DNA of 64,000 nucleotides from Streptacidiphilus carbonis (GCF_000787775.1 NZ_BBPM01000042.1:1-64000), one strand, 5' to 3'. Counted from the first letter of the stretch, positions 8,835-17,096 are shown. A program made the numbers and translations. Notes: a model not told the origin generated them from the sequence alone.

Positions 8835-10244
8835 GTGATCATCTCCCTCCGCTTCCCCGTGAGCCTGTGCGTGACCGCTCTCGCCGGCGGCCTGCTCCTC
8901 GGCCCGTCCGCCGCTGCTCTGACGCCCCCTCAGTTCACCGCCGCCGTGACCACGCGTGCCACCGGCTACAGCGGGAATCCGGTCGCAGGCAGCAAGGGCT
9001 TCGGAGTGGTGGTCCAGAAGAACGCGGTGCTGGGCAGCACCGAGTCCGAGGGCCCGATCGCGATCGGCGGCAGTCTGCGCTTCGGCCCCGGCTACAACGT
9101 CGCCGTCCACGACGCCGGGAGCTACACCGCCCCGGGCGACAGCAGGCCGACCGCGCTCCTGGTCGACGGCTCGGTCGACTTCGCGGGCAGTTCCCCGAGC
9201 GGCGTCCTCAAAGTGCTCTCCGGCGGTTACCTCAAGCTGGGTTCCCTGGCCGGGACCGACGTCCTGAACACCGACAGCAACGGGGCCTCGGTCAACACCC
9301 AGGCGGTGGTCTCCGGCGCCGCGTACAACAGCGTGCCGCGCATCGAGCTCAACAGCCAGCAGCCCCTCGCGTCGGTCGGCCCGCACCCCGGCCTGATCGA
9401 CTTCGACTCGCTGTTCGCCGCCTACCGTGAGCGCTCCACCGCGATGGCCGGCTGCGAAACCAACGTCACCCTGCTGGACGGCAACGAAGTGCCGCTGCCG
9501 GACCAGAAGGTGATCCCGGCCGGCTCCAACATCAAGATCCATCTCTCCCGCGCGCACACCAACGTCCTGCACCTGACCGGGGCGATGCTCAACCACATCT
9601 CCGAGTTCAACTTCCTGGACCAGCCCAGCAGCAGCGGACCGCTGCTGATCGTGGTGGACACCACCGGCACCGGCGGCACCTTCACCTGGCACACGCCCAA
9701 TATGGCCGGCCTGCAGAAGAGCGCGATCGGCTCCCTGCTGTGGGACTTCCCCGACGCCACCGACATCACCGTGGCCTCCGGCGACAGCGTCGAGGGGACG
9801 ATCTATGCGCCACGGGCCAAGCTGACCGACCTCGCCCCCTCCAACATCGAGGGCGACATCATCGTCCGGGAGCTGCTGCACGGACCGCTGGAGGCCTCCG
9901 GATCCGCCGTCAACGCGGGCGAACTGCACTACTTCCCCTTCACCGCCACGATCGACTGCGCCGGCAACGACACCGACGGCTCCACCACACCGGGCCCGGT
10001 CCCCTCGCGCACCCCCGTCTCCCCCACCAGCGGCCAGAGCACCCCGGGCGTCCCCGACAACGACCAGGACGACCACGGCGACCAGGACCTCACCGGCGGC
10101 ACCGGTCAGCACCGCCCTGACCTGGCCGCGACCGGCACCGGCAGCACCCAGCTGACCACTGCCCTCGCGGCCGTCGCCCTGTCCGGCCTCGGCGCCACCG
10201 CCCTGGTCCTGGTCCGCCGCAGCCGCAGGGGTCGGCACGAGTGA
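8835..10244 (+). CDS. Sortase-anchored choice-of-anchor A family surface protein
   Basis: 469 aa from the GTG at 8835; the open frame continues upstream only through the tandem repeat, so that extension is rejected. A signal peptide (about 1-27) is followed by a body of about 380 residues matching the choice-of-anchor A type of secreted beta-rich protein: GSTESEGPIAIGGSL near the start and VEGTIYAPRAKLTDL further on. An Asp/Gly-rich linker precedes LAATG at 430-434, a hydrophobic helix and an Arg-rich tail, the LAxTG sortase signal. It is predicted to be cell-wall bound. The molecular role is unknown; members are often adhesin-like or matrix-like. No sortase gene lies in the window. Confidence 0.82.
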   Translation: MIISLRFPVSLCVTALAGGLLLGPSAAALTPPQFTAAVTTRATGYSGNPVAGSKGFGVVVQKNAVLGSTESEGPIAIGGSLRFGPGYNVAVHDAGSYTAPGDSRPTALLVDGSVDFAGSSPSGVLKVLSGGYLKLGSLAGTDVLNTDSNGASVNTQAVVSGAAYNSVPRIELNSQQPLASVGPHPGLIDFDSLFAAYRERSTAMAGCETNVTLLDGNEVPLPDQKVIPAGSNIKIHLSRAHTNVLHLTGAMLNHISEFNFLDQPSSSGPLLIVVDTTGTGGTFTWHTPNMAGLQKSAIGSLLWDFPDATDITVASGDSVEGTIYAPRAKLTDLAPSNIEGDIIVRELLHGPLEASGSAVNAGELHYFPFTATIDCAGNDTDGSTTPGPVPSRTPVSPTSGQSTPGVPDNDQDDHGDQDLTGGTGQHRPDLAATGTGSTQLTTALAAVALSGLGATALVLVRRSRRGRHE

Positions 10245-10335
10245 CCGCCGGCCGTTCATCCGGGTGAACCAGAACGCTCATTGAGTGTGCATCAAGTGGT
10301 TACTGACGGGTATTCCCTTTCGATCCACGAGGCTC

Positions 10336-10341
10336 TAGCGT
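10336..10341 (+). promoter_or_regulatory. -10 element TAGCGT upstream of the phosphodiesterase gene
   Basis: Within CTAGCGTCCAT, identical over 11 bp to the element before the choice-of-anchor A gene. Transcription would start near 10348 and give a leader of about 47 nt that contains GGAG at 10386-10389. Confidence 0.45.
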
Positions 10342-10394
10342 CCATGTCGTCCTGAACTTGTCCAGACAAGATGACGATGACGTTTGGAGTCCCG

Positions 10395-11438
10395 ATGATG
10401 TCCAGCATCTCCGCGCGCAGGCTCGGCCACGCCCTGACCGCCACCCTCACCGTGGCCGGCCTGGCCGCCGCGCCCGCGCACGCGGCCACCACGGCGACCG
10501 CTCCGGCCTCGCTGTCGGTGTTCGCCTGGAACGTGGACCTGGGCACCGCCGTGGTCGACACGGTCGAGAAGGAGAACGCCGCCGGACGCACCCCCACCGT
10601 CGAAGCGGTGATCCGCAAGCACTCCGCCGACGTGGTCATCCTCGACGAGGCCTTCAACAACACCTCCGACGGCCAGATCCCGGCCGCCCTCGCCGACCTC
10701 TACCCGTACGCGACGCCGGTGGTCGGCAAGACCTGCTCGGGCGGCGGCTGGACCGGCATCAGCGGCGACTGCTCCAACTCGCCGTTCGTCATCAACGGCG
10801 GAACGCTGATCCTGTCCAAGTACCCGATCCTGGCCCAGTACGCGCACATCTTCTCCAACTCGACCTCCGGCACCTGGGACTACAACGCCGACAAGGGCGC
10901 GGACCTGGTCGAGCTCAATGTGAACGGCGCCCACACCTGGGTGGTCGGCACCCACCTGCAGGCCGACCAGTCGGGCACCTCGACCGCCACCACCCAGCAG
11001 ACCCGACTGGCCCAGCTCGGCGAGATCCGGACCTGGACCGACCAGATCGCCGGCACCTCCGCACCCGTGCTGATCGGCGGCGACCTTAACGTCGAGTACT
11101 ACGGCGGCGCCTCCCGCGGCGACTACGCCAACGCCCAGACCGCCGTCGGCGGCGTCCTCGGCTCCCCGGCGCTGGACCCCTCCCAGAGCCTGCGCACCAT
11201 GGACTGCCCGGTCTCCTCCTGGTGCCAGTACATGTCCGGCGTCGAGTCCTTCTCCAGCACCTACCAGGACGACCTGGACTACCTCGGCTACCTCCAGGAC
11301 GGCGCCCGCCCGGTCCCGACCGCACTGCCCACCGTCCAGGTCGACTTCGACCCGCAGTCCGGCTGGACCACCGGCCAGCTGGACACCAACGCCCCCAGCG
11401 ACCACTACCCCGTCCAGGCCACCTACCAGCTCCCCTGA
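10395..11438 (+). CDS. Secreted sphingomyelinase-like endonuclease/exonuclease/phosphatase-fold phosphodiesterase
   Basis: 347 aa. ATG at 10395 (or 10398) is preferred because GGAG lies just upstream at 10386-10389; an in-frame ATG at 10371 would place this site inside the gene. A signal peptide (about 1-31) precedes an EEP fold. Visible motifs are FAWNVD at the start, DVVILDEAFNN with the metal-binding acidic residue, GGTLILSKYPI, VVGTHLQAD, GGDLNVEYY, and SDHYPV with the catalytic His near the C terminus. This set is characteristic of bacterial neutral sphingomyelinases (phospholipase C type), which cut sphingomyelin to ceramide and phosphocholine. The substrate here is inferred; another phosphodiester is possible. 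Confidence 0.83.
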   Translation: MMSSISARRLGHALTATLTVAGLAAAPAHAATTATAPASLSVFAWNVDLGTAVVDTVEKENAAGRTPTVEAVIRKHSADVVILDEAFNNTSDGQIPAALADLYPYATPVVGKTCSGGGWTGISGDCSNSPFVINGGTLILSKYPILAQYAHIFSNSTSGTWDYNADKGADLVELNVNGAHTWVVGTHLQADQSGTSTATTQQTRLAQLGEIRTWTDQIAGTSAPVLIGGDLNVEYYGGASRGDYANAQTAVGGVLGSPALDPSQSLRTMDCPVSSWCQYMSGVESFSSTYQDDLDYLGYLQDGARPVPTALPTVQVDFDPQSGWTTGQLDTNAPSDHYPVQATYQLP

Positions 11439-11526
11439 GCCGACCGGCGGTGGGAGCGAGCAGCGCCGAGAGCTCCCCGCACCCACCGCCGCCCAGGCCC
11501 GCAACGAACCGCCCCGGTCACCGCAC

Positions 11527-11532
11527 TACCGT
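11527..11532 (+). promoter_or_regulatory. -10 element TACCGT, leaderless start of the methyltransferase gene
   Basis: TACCGT followed by 8 nt and the ATG at 11541. No Shine-Dalgarno sequence is visible, so a leaderless mRNA is likely. Confidence 0.5.
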
Positions 11533-11540
11533 GTCCGACC

Positions 11541-12191
11541 ATGAACCCCGAAGCCTGGCTCGCCGAGACCCGCGCCTCCTACGACACCGTCGCCACCAGC
11601 TACGCGGACCAGGTGCGCCACCTCCTCGACCAGACACCCTACGAACGCGCGGTCCTGGCAGTCTTCGCCGAACTGGCCCGGACGACGGGCACGGGACCGG
11701 TCGCGGACGTGGGCTGCGGACCCGGGAGGATCACGGCGCACCTGAGCGGACTGGGCCTGGACGCCTTCGGCATCGACCTCTCACCCGCGATGGTGGAGGT
11801 CGCCCGGCGTGAACACCCCGGCCTGCGATTCGAGGTCGGCTCCATGACGGAGCTCGACCTCCCCGACGCCTCGCTGGCCGGCCTGGCCGCCTGGTACTCG
11901 CTGATCCATGTCCCCGACGCCGGGATCACCCCGGTCCTCGCCCACTTCCGACGCGTCCTTCGCCCCGGCGGCCCCCTCCTGATCAGCTTCCACGTCGGCG
12001 ACGAGTCGCAGCTGAAGACCCAGGGCTACGGCGGCCACCCGATGCACGTCCACGTCCACCGCCGCCGACCCGACCAACTCGCCACCTGGCTCAAGGAGGC
12101 CGGTTTCACCGTCGAGGCCCAGCTGACGCTCACCTCGGCCGAGAGCAGGCGCGGAGGAATCCTCTTCGCACGCCGCCGGCCCGACGCCTAG
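11541..12191 (+). CDS. Class I SAM-dependent methyltransferase
   Basis: 216 aa, normal for a single-domain enzyme. The AdoMet-binding motif VADVGCGPGRI is at about residues 54-64, followed by the acidic ribose-binding loop FGIDLSPAMVEVAR and the post-II segment GPLLISFHVGDE. The fold and AdoMet use are secure; the methyl acceptor is not, since such UbiE/Tam-like proteins act on many small molecules. It is monocistronic and ends in a 4-bp overlap with the end of the convergent gene 12188-12802. Confidence 0.85.
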   Translation: MNPEAWLAETRASYDTVATSYADQVRHLLDQTPYERAVLAVFAELARTTGTGPVADVGCGPGRITAHLSGLGLDAFGIDLSPAMVEVARREHPGLRFEVGSMTELDLPDASLAGLAAWYSLIHVPDAGITPVLAHFRRVLRPGGPLLISFHVGDESQLKTQGYGGHPMHVHVHRRRPDQLATWLKEAGFTVEAQLTLTSAESRRGGILFARRRPDA

Positions 12192-12802
12192 CGAGGTCCA
12201 GCACCGCTGGACAGTGCAGGCCGCAGCTCCGCGCGGAGCCTGTTCGTCGTCTCGACGGGCAGGCCAAGGTTCGCATGGCGGAGCTCTGCCGAGTAGGTCG
12301 CGATGAGGGCGAGGTCCCGCAGCTGGCGGCGAAGCTCCGCGACGAGCGCCTCGTCGAGGTCGGGAACGTCTCCCCCCTCTTCGGCGAGTCGCTGCAAGGC
12401 CTGGTCCACGGCGTCGACCGCTCGGCTGCTCACCACGCCGGCAAGGTCCCGGCAGCCGAACAGGTACGCCATCGCGGCATACAGGGTCGCCGCCGCGGCG
12501 TCCTCGTCCGCGTCGTTGGGCCCGTTCTGGCCGTCGTTGTGGCAGTACTCGCTCAGCAGGTATTCGCCAATACCGCGCTTCACCTCGTCGAATGCGGTCG
12601 AGTCACCGAGGACGCCCTCCCATACGGCATTCAGCAAGGGACGCAGACCGAGCGTGAACGGCGCCCGCTCGTCCTCGGGCAAGGCCTCGTGCCCGCTCAT
12701 CAGCCGCTCCGCGACACAGGCGGCGAAAACACAGCGTTCGTCCCACGAAGCGACTTCCAGGCGCTCCGCCACCGTCGTCGCCAGGTCCTGCCAGCTGCCC
12801 AC
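12188..12802 (-). CDS. Helical cytoplasmic protein, possibly DUF416-like
   Basis: 204 aa from the GTG at 12802. The frame stays open further upstream but that part is Arg/Gly/Pro-rich and unlike the rest. The protein is nearly all helix, with segments WDERCVFAACVAERL, LRPLLNAVWEGVLG and AATLYAAMAYLFGC that resemble the YjaG/DUF416 arrangement, followed by an acidic C-terminal half. No signal peptide, membrane span or catalytic motif is visible. The start is uncertain because the upstream purine run is poor. Function unknown. The convergent methyltransferase shares 4 bp at the stop codons. Confidence 0.6.
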   Translation of the reverse strand: MGSWQDLATTVAERLEVASWDERCVFAACVAERLMSGHEALPEDERAPFTLGLRPLLNAVWEGVLGDSTAFDEVKRGIGEYLLSEYCHNDGQNGPNDADEDAAAATLYAAMAYLFGCRDLAGVVSSRAVDAVDQALQRLAEEGGDVPDLDEALVAELRRQLRDLALIATYSAELRHANLGLPVETTNRLRAELRPALSSGAGPR

Positions 12803-12901
12803 CGAAGCCCACCCCAGGGTCGCGAGACCGACGCGCTCGCGCCGGTGACGGCGATCATCGCACCCACCGCCGCAAGGCCGCCCCCGTCGGGGACCGCCGG
12901 C

Positions 12902-12929
12902 CTGCGGCCCCCCGGGTGGGGGGCCGCAG
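12902..12929 (-). terminator. Perfect 12-bp hairpin after the cupredoxin-like gene
   Basis: CTGCGGCCCCCC (12902-12913) and GGGGGGCCGCAG (12918-12929) pair perfectly around a 4-nt loop. It lies 20 bp beyond the stop of the minus-strand gene 12949-13902. No U-run. Confidence 0.7.
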
Positions 12930-12948
12930 TACGCCGGGCCGCTGGGTG

Positions 12949-13902
12949 TCAGCTGAGCCGGATCACCTTGTGCATGCCGAGGAAGGCGTGCGGGATGCCC
13001 GACTTGTCGTCCGGGATGAAGCACAGCAGGGCGTAGTGACCGCCCCGCGGGTCGAAGTGCAGCAGTTCGATGCGGCCCGGCGACATGGCGGCGGCGCCGC
13101 GCTGGGCATTCTCGGCGAAGGGGTTGGGCGCGGTCTTGCCCTGAGCGGTGAGGTCGAAGTACTTCTGCAGGGTGGCGTCGGTGACACCGTTGTTCACTCG
13201 CGAGAACAGTGCCTCGTGGATCTCGTCCGCCCGGTTGCGGATCAGGATGGTGGAGTCGGTGTCGATGTGCCGGGGCGCGATGAAACGCGGGCCGTTCTTG
13301 GTCTCCACCTGGGTGATCGTCGCGCCGAAGGCGGGGGTGTCGGTGTCGAAGGTGCCGTGGACCAGCAGCTTGTGGGCCGTCACCTTGCCACCGGGCACGA
13401 AGAGCTGGTTGAAGTCGAAGAAGTAGTACGTGCCGGCCGTCAGCGGAATGCTCACCGACACGAAGGTGGACGGCTCCACCGCCGCACCGCCGACGACCGT
13501 GGCGTCCCGGGCGGCAGCACGGATCCCGGCCGCGGAGGTCGACGGAGTCTGGCTCGTCGCCTGGCGGAGATCGGCGAGCAGGCGGCTGAAGCTGACGCCC
13601 TTGTGCAGTTGCACGCCCTGCAGCGTGTGTCCCTGCGCGTCATTGGTGGTGGTCCGGAAATCGATGAACCCGGCATGGACCCGCGAGGGCAGCGAGAAGC
13701 CGCTGCTGCTCATGTGCACCTTCACCAGCCGCGGGCCCAGGTCCGCCGTCCACCCCGCAGGCGGCCCGTCGGCGAAGGCGGCAGAAGCCGGCCCGGCGGC
13801 GAGCGCGCCCGCGGCGAGCCCGACGGCGAGAGCCCGGGGCAGGCGACGCCCGTTACGGAGAGCGCGCAGACGTCTGCCTCTGAGCAGGGTGGAGAGTGGC
13901 AT
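12949..13902 (-). CDS. Secreted cupredoxin-like protein of unknown function
   Basis: 317 aa. The ATG at 13902 has AAAGGAA 8 nt upstream; a longer frame to 14106 lacks a site. An Arg-rich n-region and hydrophobic core (about 15-45) form a signal peptide. The mature protein reads as two beta-sandwich-like halves. The last 30 residues, with Cys, His and Met in the order C-x10-H-x4-M (LLCFIPD...IPHAFLGMHKV), resemble the ligand loop of cupredoxins, though the Cys-His spacing is longer than in classical blue copper proteins. Copper binding is therefore only suggested. Confidence 0.6.
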   Translation of the reverse strand: MPLSTLLRGRRLRALRNGRRLPRALAVGLAAGALAAGPASAAFADGPPAGWTADLGPRLVKVHMSSSGFSLPSRVHAGFIDFRTTTNDAQGHTLQGVQLHKGVSFSRLLADLRQATSQTPSTSAAGIRAAARDATVVGGAAVEPSTFVSVSIPLTAGTYYFFDFNQLFVPGGKVTAHKLLVHGTFDTDTPAFGATITQVETKNGPRFIAPRHIDTDSTILIRNRADEIHEALFSRVNNGVTDATLQKYFDLTAQGKTAPNPFAENAQRGAAAMSPGRIELLHFDPRGGHYALLCFIPDDKSGIPHAFLGMHKVIRLS

Positions 13903-14169
13903 GAAGGGTGTTCCTTTCGAGTAGCTGACCTGACGAGACGTCATCTGCCTTGCATGACGCCTGCGGAGGCGTACCACCGGAGCTACCCTCGCAAATCCTC
14001 CGAGCGGGTGAATCAACCCCACGAGCAGTGAACTGATATGACTAATCCCACCTTCCCGATCGGCCTCGGCAGTCCCGGTGGCTCCGGCCGCGCGGGCCAG
14101 GCGCATCCCGTGCCGCGGCGGGGGAAGTCGGCAGGTCAGCGCGGGGGCAGGTCTCGCGCACGCCGTTGG

Positions 14170-14943
14170 TCAAGCTTCCGGCGGCCGACGGTTGTACTTC
14201 TCGATGGTGGCCTTCGAGGTGGAGGAGTCCTGGAACACCAGGGACCAGGGGCCCGTGTTGACGTCGAACTCCTTCCCGAAGCCGATCCACTTACCTGTCA
14301 TGCGTCGGCCGGTCGGTTCAGCCAGGAGCTGAAGGGCACCGTGGTAGCGCGCCCCGGCGTAGTACCCGTCCGTTGCCGTCTGCTCGACCCAGGTGCCGGT
14401 CACCACGTTGCGGTCGATCGTGAGGTCCAGTGACAGGGGTGAATCCGGGTTCAGTGACGCGTCCGGAAGCGAGCGGCCGGTGAGGTGGTTGCCGTGCTGC
14501 ACCAGGACCACATAGTGGCTGCCGCGGAAGGTGTCCCCGCGCCCCGAAGAGAAGTACTCGTACGTGCTCAACCACACCCCGGAGTAGGTGAGTGCACCGG
14601 CCGGCACGGAGTGTGCCACCGGCGCGCCAGTGTCACCGCCGCCCTCCAGGTCGTGCCCACCGTGGCCGTCCTCGCGGACCCGGGCCATCACCAGAGGCAT
14701 CCGGAATCCCAGCGCTTCCACGGACAACCCGGTGAGCGCCATCAGGGCACGGGCGTAGACGGGACGCGGGTAGGCGACCACGCCGGCTTCCCAGCGCTGG
14801 ACGAGGCGCTTGCTGGCGTCATTCGGCTCCCCCGACTCCCTGCCCACGCGCCGCAGTTCGCGGGCCAGGTCGTCCTGACTCAGTCGTAGTCCTACGCGGA
14901 CTGCCCGGAGGGTGTCGTTGGGTGTTGCCGTGACAGTTGCCAT
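14170..14943 (-). CDS. XRE-type DNA-binding protein with a beta-rich C-terminal domain
   Basis: 257 aa from the ATG at 14943. Residues about 8-75 form an Xre/Cro helix-turn-helix (LRLSQDDLARELRR and KRLVQRWEAG). Residues about 115-257 form a beta-rich domain with GVWLSTYEYFSSGR, VVTGTWVEQTATDGYYAGARYHGALQL and MTGKWIGFGKEF, which I take to be a ligand-sensing or lipocalin-like domain; that is inference. It resembles regulators that are common beside small hypothetical genes in streptomycetes. TACCGT 6 nt before the start indicates a leaderless mRNA. It is divergent from the gene at 15101. Confidence 0.72.
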   Translation of the reverse strand: MATVTATPNDTLRAVRVGLRLSQDDLARELRRVGRESGEPNDASKRLVQRWEAGVVAYPRPVYARALMALTGLSVEALGFRMPLVMARVREDGHGGHDLEGGGDTGAPVAHSVPAGALTYSGVWLSTYEYFSSGRGDTFRGSHYVVLVQHGNHLTGRSLPDASLNPDSPLSLDLTIDRNVVTGTWVEQTATDGYYAGARYHGALQLLAEPTGRRMTGKWIGFGKEFDVNTGPWSLVFQDSSTSKATIEKYNRRPPEA

Positions 14944-14949
14944 GCGATC

Positions 14950-14955
14950 ACGGTA
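14950..14955 (-). promoter_or_regulatory. -10 element TACCGT of the Xre gene
   Basis: Read on the minus strand, TACCGT stands 6 nt before the ATG at 14943, fitting a leaderless transcript. A GAGGAG further upstream is too far (about 14 nt) to act as a Shine-Dalgarno. Confidence 0.45.
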
Positions 14956-15100
14956 GCTCCTCGCACCTGCCCAATGACACCGGTTTGACGCCCCGTCCGA
15001 CGCCTCACCGACACCAGCACGGACGTCGCGGTTCGACGCCATGGCGCAAGACGCTTGGACCATGGCCGGAAGGCGCCGCATGGCTTGAGGGAGTGTGGAG

Positions 15101-15553
15101 ATGAACGGGTGGACAGGGACGGCGGTGCCGCAGGAGCACGCGGAGAGGGACATGGCCGTCCACCCCACGGGGATACCACATGCGATGTTCGAGCGGAGCC
15201 TGGGAGTATGGCGGGCGCTGGCCGACGACGGCACGCTCATCACGGGCACGAACGGCACCCCGCTGGGTTTCCGATGCCTCGACGCGGCCCAGGCCGCTGC
15301 CCGTGACCACAACCGAGTACGCACATCTGCGACCCCCGAACTTCCCTCTGTCGGCTCCTACGTCGTAGATATCCGATCCGGCCGCATCGCCGTCCTCCGC
15401 GACCTGATCGAGGGCACGCTGTACCTCCGCCCCGGTAACGGCGGCCGCGAATGGGAGGCCATGCCCTCGCACGTTCGGCTGGCAACGCCCCGTGAGTCAC
15501 TGATGCACAAGGTTCAGGACCTCAACGCGGAGAGCCGCCGTCGGACGGACTGA
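15101..15553 (+). CDS. Small conserved-type protein of unknown function
   Basis: 150 aa. ATG at 15101 is preferred over the GTG at 15095 because TTGAGGGA ends about 8 nt before it. The N-terminal half is soluble and unremarkable. The C-terminal half begins GSYVVDIRSGRIAVLRD and ends LRPGNGGREWEA with a charged tail, a pattern I recognise from small streptomycete proteins that accompany Xre-type regulators. No signal peptide, membrane span or catalytic motif. It is divergent from the Xre gene, so the two may form a regulator-partner pair like the BldB/AbaA-type sets; that comparison is speculative. Confidence 0.6.
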   Translation: MNGWTGTAVPQEHAERDMAVHPTGIPHAMFERSLGVWRALADDGTLITGTNGTPLGFRCLDAAQAAARDHNRVRTSATPELPSVGSYVVDIRSGRIAVLRDLIEGTLYLRPGNGGREWEAMPSHVRLATPRESLMHKVQDLNAESRRRTD

Positions 15554-15619
15554 AGCTTCCTTCCTGGCCTCGTCAGTGGATCGGAGTCGGAACATCGGGT
15601 GGCGTCATCAGAGCCAGGA

Positions 15620-16168
15620 TCAGCCGAGGCAGATCGTGTTCAGAAAGTCCTCGAAGGCCTGGTTCGTGCGGTCGGCGTCGCCGGTTGCGTCGAGGTCCAT
15701 GAGCAGGCCCCGGATTACGGCGAGTACGACAGTGGCCAGCTCGGGACGGCCGAGGGTGCGCATACCCTCCTCCAGCGGGGCGAGCCAGTCGGTGGTCGCG
15801 ATGCGTCGGAAGCCTGGCCACAGCGGTTCGCCGGCGGTGTCGTGCAGTCGGCCGAACATGCGCAGGTAGGGCTGTCCGTGCGGGCCGGTCATGGTGGACC
15901 AGGCGTGACTCAGGGTTGCCGGATAGGGCTCTTCGGGCCGGACTCGCAGGAGGTCGGTGAAGCCCTCGACCTGGCGTTGTCGGGCTCGTTCGAGCACGTC
16001 GCGGAGGAGGCCGTCGCGGGTGCCGAAGTGGTAGATCAGCATGCGTTTGGAAGCACCCGTGGCGGTGGCGAGCGGGCCGAGCCGGTCGGGGAGCCCGTGC
16101 TCAAGAGCGTAGTCGGTGCACACGTCGAGAAGCCGCTGCCTGATCTGTGGCTCCGGCCGCCTACCCAT
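15620..16168 (-). CDS. TetR family transcriptional regulator
   Basis: 182 aa from the ATG at 16168. The N-terminal helix-turn-helix covers about residues 5-50 (RQRLLDVCTDYAL, then TGASKRMLIYHFGTRDGLL), with the YHF signature of TetR proteins. The remaining helices would form the ligand-binding and dimer domain. It is divergent from an alpha/beta hydrolase gene at 16246, with a short palindrome between them, so it probably represses that gene and itself. The ligand is unknown. Confidence 0.85.
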   Translation of the reverse strand: MGRRPEPQIRQRLLDVCTDYALEHGLPDRLGPLATATGASKRMLIYHFGTRDGLLRDVLERARQRQVEGFTDLLRVRPEEPYPATLSHAWSTMTGPHGQPYLRMFGRLHDTAGEPLWPGFRRIATTDWLAPLEEGMRTLGRPELATVVLAVIRGLLMDLDATGDADRTNQAFEDFLNTICLG

Positions 16169-16201
16169 GCTCGCCACCGTTTCACGTAACAACCGGTACG
16201 T

Positions 16202-16217
16202 CTACCGTTCTCGGTAG
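16202..16217. promoter_or_regulatory. Candidate TetR operator
   Basis: CTACCG-TTCT-CGGTAG, a perfect 6-bp inverted repeat with 4-bp centre, in the 77-bp gap between the divergent tetR and hydrolase genes. Confidence 0.5.
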
Positions 16218-16245
16218 CCGACCGGAACAAGACCAGGAGCTCGCG

Positions 16246-16953
16246 ATGAGGGTCGTTTTCGTGCATGGAGCATGCGTCAAGGACGGATCGTGGTGGTGGC
16301 ACCGCACCGCCGGACTGCTGGCCGAGCGGGGCGTCGCCAGCGAGGCTCCCGCCCTGCCGAGTTGCGGCGAGACGGGTGGGCCGACGGGCGCGCACGGCCC
16401 GGGATTGACAGAGGACGTGGCCGCTGTCCGTGAGGTACTGATGGCGAGCGACGAGCCGACCGTCGTGGTCGCCCACAGCTATGGCGGTATCGTCACCGCG
16501 GAGGCGGTAGCCGGCGTCGCGGCGGTCCGCCATCTGCTGCTCGTGTCCAGCTACCTGCCCGAGGTCGGCCAGAGCCTCTCCTCGTTCGGAGCCCCTGAGC
16601 CCGCCCCCTTCCTCCATCTCGATCCCGAAGGCGGCACGTTCACCGTCCGGCCGGACGCCCTGGCCGGTACGTTCCTCCAGGACTGCGGTCCCGAGATCCA
16701 GCGGCAGGCCATGGACAGGACGGCCTGGCAGAGCCTGGCGGTCCTCCAGCAGCCGGTGAAGTCCGCGGCCTGGCAGCACCTCCCCACGACGTACCTCGTC
16801 TGCGCACAGGACCGGGGCACGCCCGCCGCGCTGCAACGCGAGTTCGCCGACCGGGCGGACCGCGTTGTGGAACTGGACGCCGGCCACCATCCGTTCCTGT
16901 CCCGACCGGCCGCCGTCAGCGACCTGGTAATGAGGGGGCTTGGTACTGCGTAG
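16246..16953 (+). CDS. Alpha/beta hydrolase (esterase-like)
   Basis: 235 aa. ATG at 16246 with AGGAG about 6 nt upstream; the open frame upstream overlaps the promoter and is rejected. The N-terminal strand and oxyanion loop VVFVHGACVKDGSWWWH, the nucleophile elbow AHSYGG with Ser78, and the C-terminal GHHPFLSRP with the catalytic His are those of the EstC/salicylate-esterase-like alpha/beta hydrolases of about 230-240 aa. It is probably a cytoplasmic carboxylesterase; the substrate is unknown. Its stop codon overlaps the 3' end of the first tRNA of the opposite-strand array by 3 nt. Confidence 0.85.
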   Translation: MRVVFVHGACVKDGSWWWHRTAGLLAERGVASEAPALPSCGETGGPTGAHGPGLTEDVAAVREVLMASDEPTVVVAHSYGGIVTAEAVAGVAAVRHLLLVSSYLPEVGQSLSSFGAPEPAPFLHLDPEGGTFTVRPDALAGTFLQDCGPEIQRQAMDRTAWQSLAVLQQPVKSAAWQHLPTTYLVCAQDRGTPAALQREFADRADRVVELDAGHHPFLSRPAAVSDLVMRGLGTA

Positions 16954-17023
16954 CGTCGGTGCGATTCGAACGCACACTGGACCGGTCCTGAACCGGCTCC
17001 CTCTGCCGTTGGGGTACGACGCC
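16951..17023 (-). tRNA. tRNA-like gene, anticodon CAG (Leu), but with a short class I variable loop
   Basis: Acceptor stem GGCGTCG/CGACGCT pairs at all seven positions (one G-U). The anticodon stem GCCGG/CCGGT encloses TTCAGGA, anticodon CAG. The T arm GTGCG-TTCGAAT-CGCAC is perfect. The D stem has only three pairs. The discriminator is A, as LeuRS needs, but the variable loop is 5 nt, whereas bacterial tRNA-Leu has a long variable arm. CCA is not encoded. The 3' end overlaps the hydrolase stop codon. Confidence 0.6.
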
Positions 17024-17025
17024 GG

Positions 17026-17096
17026 GGTGATCGACGGGAATCGAACCCGTGCAACCGCGACCACAGCGCGGTGCTCTACCATTGAGCTACGACCAC
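17026..17096 (-). tRNA. tRNA-His (GTG)
   Basis: The cloverleaf is complete: acceptor GTGGTCG/CGATCAC, D stem GCTC/GAGC, anticodon arm CCGCG-CTGTGGT-CGCGG with anticodon GTG, and T arm ACGGG-TTCGATT-CCCGT. Discriminator C73 is the histidine identity base. The base at -1 is T, so the usual G-1 is not encoded, and CCA is not encoded. It lies 2 nt from each neighbour in the array. Confidence 0.8.

Noticed and set aside
7461-10259. 932-residue minus-strand open frame
   Set aside because: It spans two supported plus-strand genes and a non-coding tandem repeat and has no recognisable domain.
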